From Bacillota bacterium (GTDB lineage Bacteria > Bacillota > Clostridia > Peptostreptococcales > Anaerovoracaceae), in contig JARBUO010000037.1 in assembly GCA_029239605.1 (NCBI GenBank), positions 1-33,802 of the forward strand: DNA of 33,802 nt, written 5' to 3'. The notes under the pieces are model-generated. The model was given only the letters and a program-made list of their open reading frames with translations. It was not told where the DNA came from and did not search any database. Within the stretch, counting starts at the first letter, position 1. Each line of letters opens with the position of its first letter. Shown in pieces: positions 31,416 through 33,802 of this stretch. A program made the translations under genes and the position numbers.

Positions 31416-31432
31416 CCCTTAGGCAAGGGAGG
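31416..31432 (+). promoter_or_regulatory. Shine-Dalgarno of iorA partly masked by a hairpin
   Basis: The ribosome binding site AAGGGAGG (31425-31432) stands seven bases before the iorA ATG. Its first five bases, AAGGG (31425-31429), are the perfect complement of CCCTT (31416-31420), with an AGGC loop. The hairpin begins two bases after the rod-like leader ends, so the two could be linked in translational control. This is a prediction only. Confidence 0.4.
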
Positions 31433-31439
31433 ATATTGA

Positions 31440-33209
31440 ATGAAACAACTGATGACAGGAAATGAAGCCGTGGCCAGAGGGGCCTTTGAAGCAGGTTTAA
31501 CCTTTGCTTCTGCTTATCCGGGCACTCCCAGCACGGAGATTCTTGAAAATATGGTGCAGTATAAGGATGATATTTACTGCGAATGGGCCCCCAACGAGAA
31601 GGTCGCTCTTGAAGCAGCAATTGGTGCATCCATTGCAGGAGCACGTTCCATGGCAGCAATGAAGCATGTGGGTGTCAATGTTGCCGCCGATCCGCTGTTT
31701 ACCTTTGCCTATACTGGCGTAACCGGAGGCTGCGTTCTTGTATCTGCTGATGATCCCGGAATGCACAGCTCCCAGAATGAACAGGACAACAGAAACTATG
31801 CTACAGCAGCAAGAGTTCTTATGCTTGAGCCTTCCGACAGTCAGGAATCAAAGGATTTCATGAAGCTTGGACTTGCGCTGAGCGAACAATTTGATACACC
31901 GGTTATGCTGAGAATGACAACAAGGGTCTGTCACAGCAAGAGCCTTGTCAGCCTTGAGGATCGGATTGAAACTGCCCTCGTTCCATATGAAAAAAAGATC
32001 GCCAAATATGTTGCGACTCCTGCCAACGGAAAGGCACTGAGAAGAACGCTCATCGACCGCTTAAAGCGCATGGAGGAGTATTCCAATACTGCTGAGATTA
32101 ATCATGCAGAATATAACGACGCTGAAATAGGTGTCATCAGTTCCGGCGTTGCTTACCAATATGCAAGAGAAGTTTTTGGGGAAAAGGCTTCTTACTTAAA
32201 GCTGGGTATGACTTTTCCGATGCCTATGGAAAAGATCAGGGAATTCGCCGGCAAAGTAAAAAAACTATACGTTATTGAGGAGATGGACCCCTATATTGAA
32301 AATCATTTGAAGATGGCAGGAATCTCCTGCATCGGTAAAGAGCTGATCCCTGAGATGGATGAACTGAATACGGATATTGTCCGGAAGGCAATTTTCGGAA
32401 TCGCAGCAGAAACACTCCAATCAGAAAAAAAAGCTGTGGTCAGACCACCGTCACTTTGTGCAGGATGTCCTCACAGAGGCTTCTTCTACGCTTTAAAAAA
32501 GAAAAAGAACATCATCATTACCGGTGATATCGGCTGCTATACCCTTGGTTCCGCAGCACCTCTTTCTGCAATGGATACCTGTATCTGCATGGGCGGAAGT
32601 ATCAGTGCAGGCCATGGTGCAGCGCAGGCGCTGAAGAAGAATGGTTCAGACCTCAAGGTTGTTTCCGTCATCGGCGATTCTACATTCTTCCACACCGGAA
32701 TCAACAGTCTGATGGATGCGGTTTACAACAAAGGAAACAGCGTCACAGTCATACTGGATAACAGAATAACAGGCATGACAGGCCATCAGGAAAATCCGGG
32801 AACAGGTTTTACCCTCATGGGAGAACCAACCGTAGAAGTTGATATCCCGCTGCTCTGTAAGGCGATTGGTATGAAAGACGAAAATGTTTATACCGTTAAC
32901 CCCCTGGATCTGAAAGTGACAGATCAGGCGCTGTCAGATGCGCTTGAAAAGGATGAACCTACGGTTATTATCGCGAAATGGCCTTGCATCCTCAAGCGTT
33001 TCAGCGAACAGGATAAAAAGGAGTTCGATCTTACCCCCAAAAAGTGCGAGATCGATCAGGAAAAGTGCAAAAAATGCAAATCCTGTGTGAAGACGGGATG
33101 TCCTGCGATCTTCTCCGGAGATCAGATCACCATAAATCCCGATGCATGCACTGGCTGCAGCATCTGTAAACAGGTATGTCCCTTTGATGCGATTCAGGAG
33201 GTGAAATAA
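31440..33209 (+). CDS. iorA: Indolepyruvate:ferredoxin oxidoreductase alpha subunit IorA
   Basis: 589 residues. Large subunit of the TPP-dependent, oxygen-sensitive enzyme that oxidatively decarboxylates aryl pyruvates, formed by transamination of aromatic amino acids, to aryl-acetyl-CoA while reducing ferredoxin. The N-terminal pyrimidine-binding domain starts with GNEAVARGAFEAGL and AYPGTPSTEI. SLCAGCPHRGFFYAL (338-352) and the TPP-binding motif GDS (412-414) through N441 follow, with DNRITGMTGHQENPGTG. Two C-terminal 4Fe-4S motifs are C543-x2-C546-x2-C549-x4-C554-P and C570-x2-C573-x2-C576-x3-C580-P. The length and domain order match IorA. iorB starts at the base after its stop. Confidence 0.95.
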   Translation: MKQLMTGNEAVARGAFEAGLTFASAYPGTPSTEILENMVQYKDDIYCEWAPNEKVALEAAIGASIAGARSMAAMKHVGVNVAADPLFTFAYTGVTGGCVLVSADDPGMHSSQNEQDNRNYATAARVLMLEPSDSQESKDFMKLGLALSEQFDTPVMLRMTTRVCHSKSLVSLEDRIETALVPYEKKIAKYVATPANGKALRRTLIDRLKRMEEYSNTAEINHAEYNDAEIGVISSGVAYQYAREVFGEKASYLKLGMTFPMPMEKIREFAGKVKKLYVIEEMDPYIENHLKMAGISCIGKELIPEMDELNTDIVRKAIFGIAAETLQSEKKAVVRPPSLCAGCPHRGFFYALKKKKNIIITGDIGCYTLGSAAPLSAMDTCICMGGSISAGHGAAQALKKNGSDLKVVSVIGDSTFFHTGINSLMDAVYNKGNSVTVILDNRITGMTGHQENPGTGFTLMGEPTVEVDIPLLCKAIGMKDENVYTVNPLDLKVTDQALSDALEKDEPTVIIAKWPCILKRFSEQDKKEFDLTPKKCEIDQEKCKKCKSCVKTGCPAIFSGDQITINPDACTGCSICKQVCPFDAIQEVK

Positions 33210-33788
33210 ATGAGTGAGGTAAAAAATATCCTTCTTGTCGGTGTTGGCGGGCAGGGAACAATCCTGGCCAGCAAGATTCTTTCAGAGGGTCTGGCACAGG
33301 CGGGTTATGACGTAAAGATGTCTGAGATCCATGGTATGTCCCAAAGAGGCGGTAACGTCAGCACGCAGATCCGCTTTGGTAAAAAGGTGTACTCTCCCAT
33401 CGTAGGGAAAGGGGAAGCGGATGTGATTGTAGCTTTTGAGAAGATGGAAGCACTGCGCTGGATCGAGTATTTGAAGCAGGGTGGCAGGATGGTTATCAAT
33501 GATTTTGAGATTCCATCGGTTCCAATTCAGCAAGGGATCGCAAAATATCCTGAAGGTATTTTGGAGGAACTGGTACATAATGCAAAGGTGTCGGTGTTTA
33601 AGGCCGGAGAAATCGCCTCTGAGCTCGGAAATTCCAAGACAATGAACATTGTCCTTCTGGGAGCGCTAACGAAGGCTATGGACATTCCTGGCATCGATTG
33701 GGAAGAGGTCATTCGTCACAGTGTGAAACAGGGCTTTGAAGAGATCAACATCAAAGCGTTCCGTGCAGGTGCTGATCAGGTAGCTTAG
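33210..33788 (+). CDS. iorB: Indolepyruvate:ferredoxin oxidoreductase beta subunit IorB
   Basis: 192 residues, the usual IorB size; a member of the gamma-type 2-oxoacid:acceptor oxidoreductase family. It begins with the glycine-rich NILLVGVGGQGTILASKIL and continues with SEIHGMSQRGGNVSTQIRFG, both characteristic of this subunit. It forms the heteromeric enzyme with IorA and has no cluster cysteines of its own. The ATG directly abuts the iorA stop, with CAGGAGGTG inside the iorA end serving as ribosome binding site, so the two are translationally coupled. Only 14 bases of the window remain after its stop, with no recognisable terminator. Confidence 0.94.
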   Translation: MSEVKNILLVGVGGQGTILASKILSEGLAQAGYDVKMSEIHGMSQRGGNVSTQIRFGKKVYSPIVGKGEADVIVAFEKMEALRWIEYLKQGGRMVINDFEIPSVPIQQGIAKYPEGILEELVHNAKVSVFKAGEIASELGNSKTMNIVLLGALTKAMDIPGIDWEEVIRHSVKQGFEEINIKAFRAGADQVA

Positions 33789-33802
33789 TTTATTCTGTTT
33801 CA

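Noticed and set aside
30233..31426. 397-codon open frame on the minus strand opposite the TPR gene
   Set aside because: It lies entirely opposite a well-supported TPR gene and its spacer, is rich in Phe, Ile and Ser as expected from the complement of A-rich codons, and shows no domain or ribosome binding site.
1..33802. CRISPR arrays, tRNA or rRNA genes, transposase genes, prophage or toxin-antitoxin genes
   Set aside because: None recognised by reading: no regularly spaced repeats beyond the 14-base tandem, no cloverleaf or rRNA segments noticed, and every substantial + strand frame is accounted for by the listed genes.

Overview
The window looks like a low-to-mid GC Gram-positive anaerobe, most likely a member of the Clostridia. 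The evidence is gene order and gene content: a complete-looking dcw (division and cell wall) cluster with a PASTA-tailed SpoVD/FtsI transpeptidase, two DUF881 genes and the small basic protein before ftsZ. Strong AGGAGG-type ribosome binding sites and an indolepyruvate:ferredoxin oxidoreductase (IorAB) typical of amino-acid-fermenting anaerobes also fit. The DNPR motif in MurE points to meso-diaminopimelate peptidoglycan. Genus-level placement is not possible from sequence reading alone. All real genes are on the + strand.

Region 1 (1-17363) is the dcw cluster: mraZ (3' end only), rsmH, ftsL-like, ftsI/spoVD, murE, murF, mraY, murD, ftsW, murG, murA, ftsQ/divIB, two DUF881 genes (ylxW/ylxX-like), sbp and ftsZ, closed by a Rho-independent terminator. 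It makes UDP-MurNAc-pentapeptide (MurE, MurF, MurD), lipid I and lipid II (MraY, MurG), polymerises and cross-links them at the septum (FtsW, FtsI), and builds the divisome (FtsL, FtsQ, FtsZ). Neither ftsA nor murB is present. murA occupies the slot where murB often sits, and a 384-base non-coding stretch lies where ftsA is expected.

Region 2 (17448-27688) holds housekeeping genes: a SpoU-family rRNA methyltransferase, pheS-pheT, a long ZapA-type division protein, mutS2, a shortened DUF523 gene and argS. No spoIIGA-sigE-sigG block follows ftsZ.

Region 3 (27778-33788) holds a radical SAM protein with Cx4Cx2C cysteine spacing, a B12-binding radical SAM protein, a TPR protein, then iorA and iorB.

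The coding content is largely ordinary. The unusual signal is in the intergenic spacers, many of which contain extended inverted repeats that predict folded RNA. These include a three-way-junction-like element between mraY and murD, a multi-branched element between sbp and ftsZ, a MITE-like triple-arm inverted repeat between mutS2 and the DUF523 gene, and a rod-like leader plus a Shine-Dalgarno-masking hairpin before iorA. All folds were derived by hand and are hypotheses.
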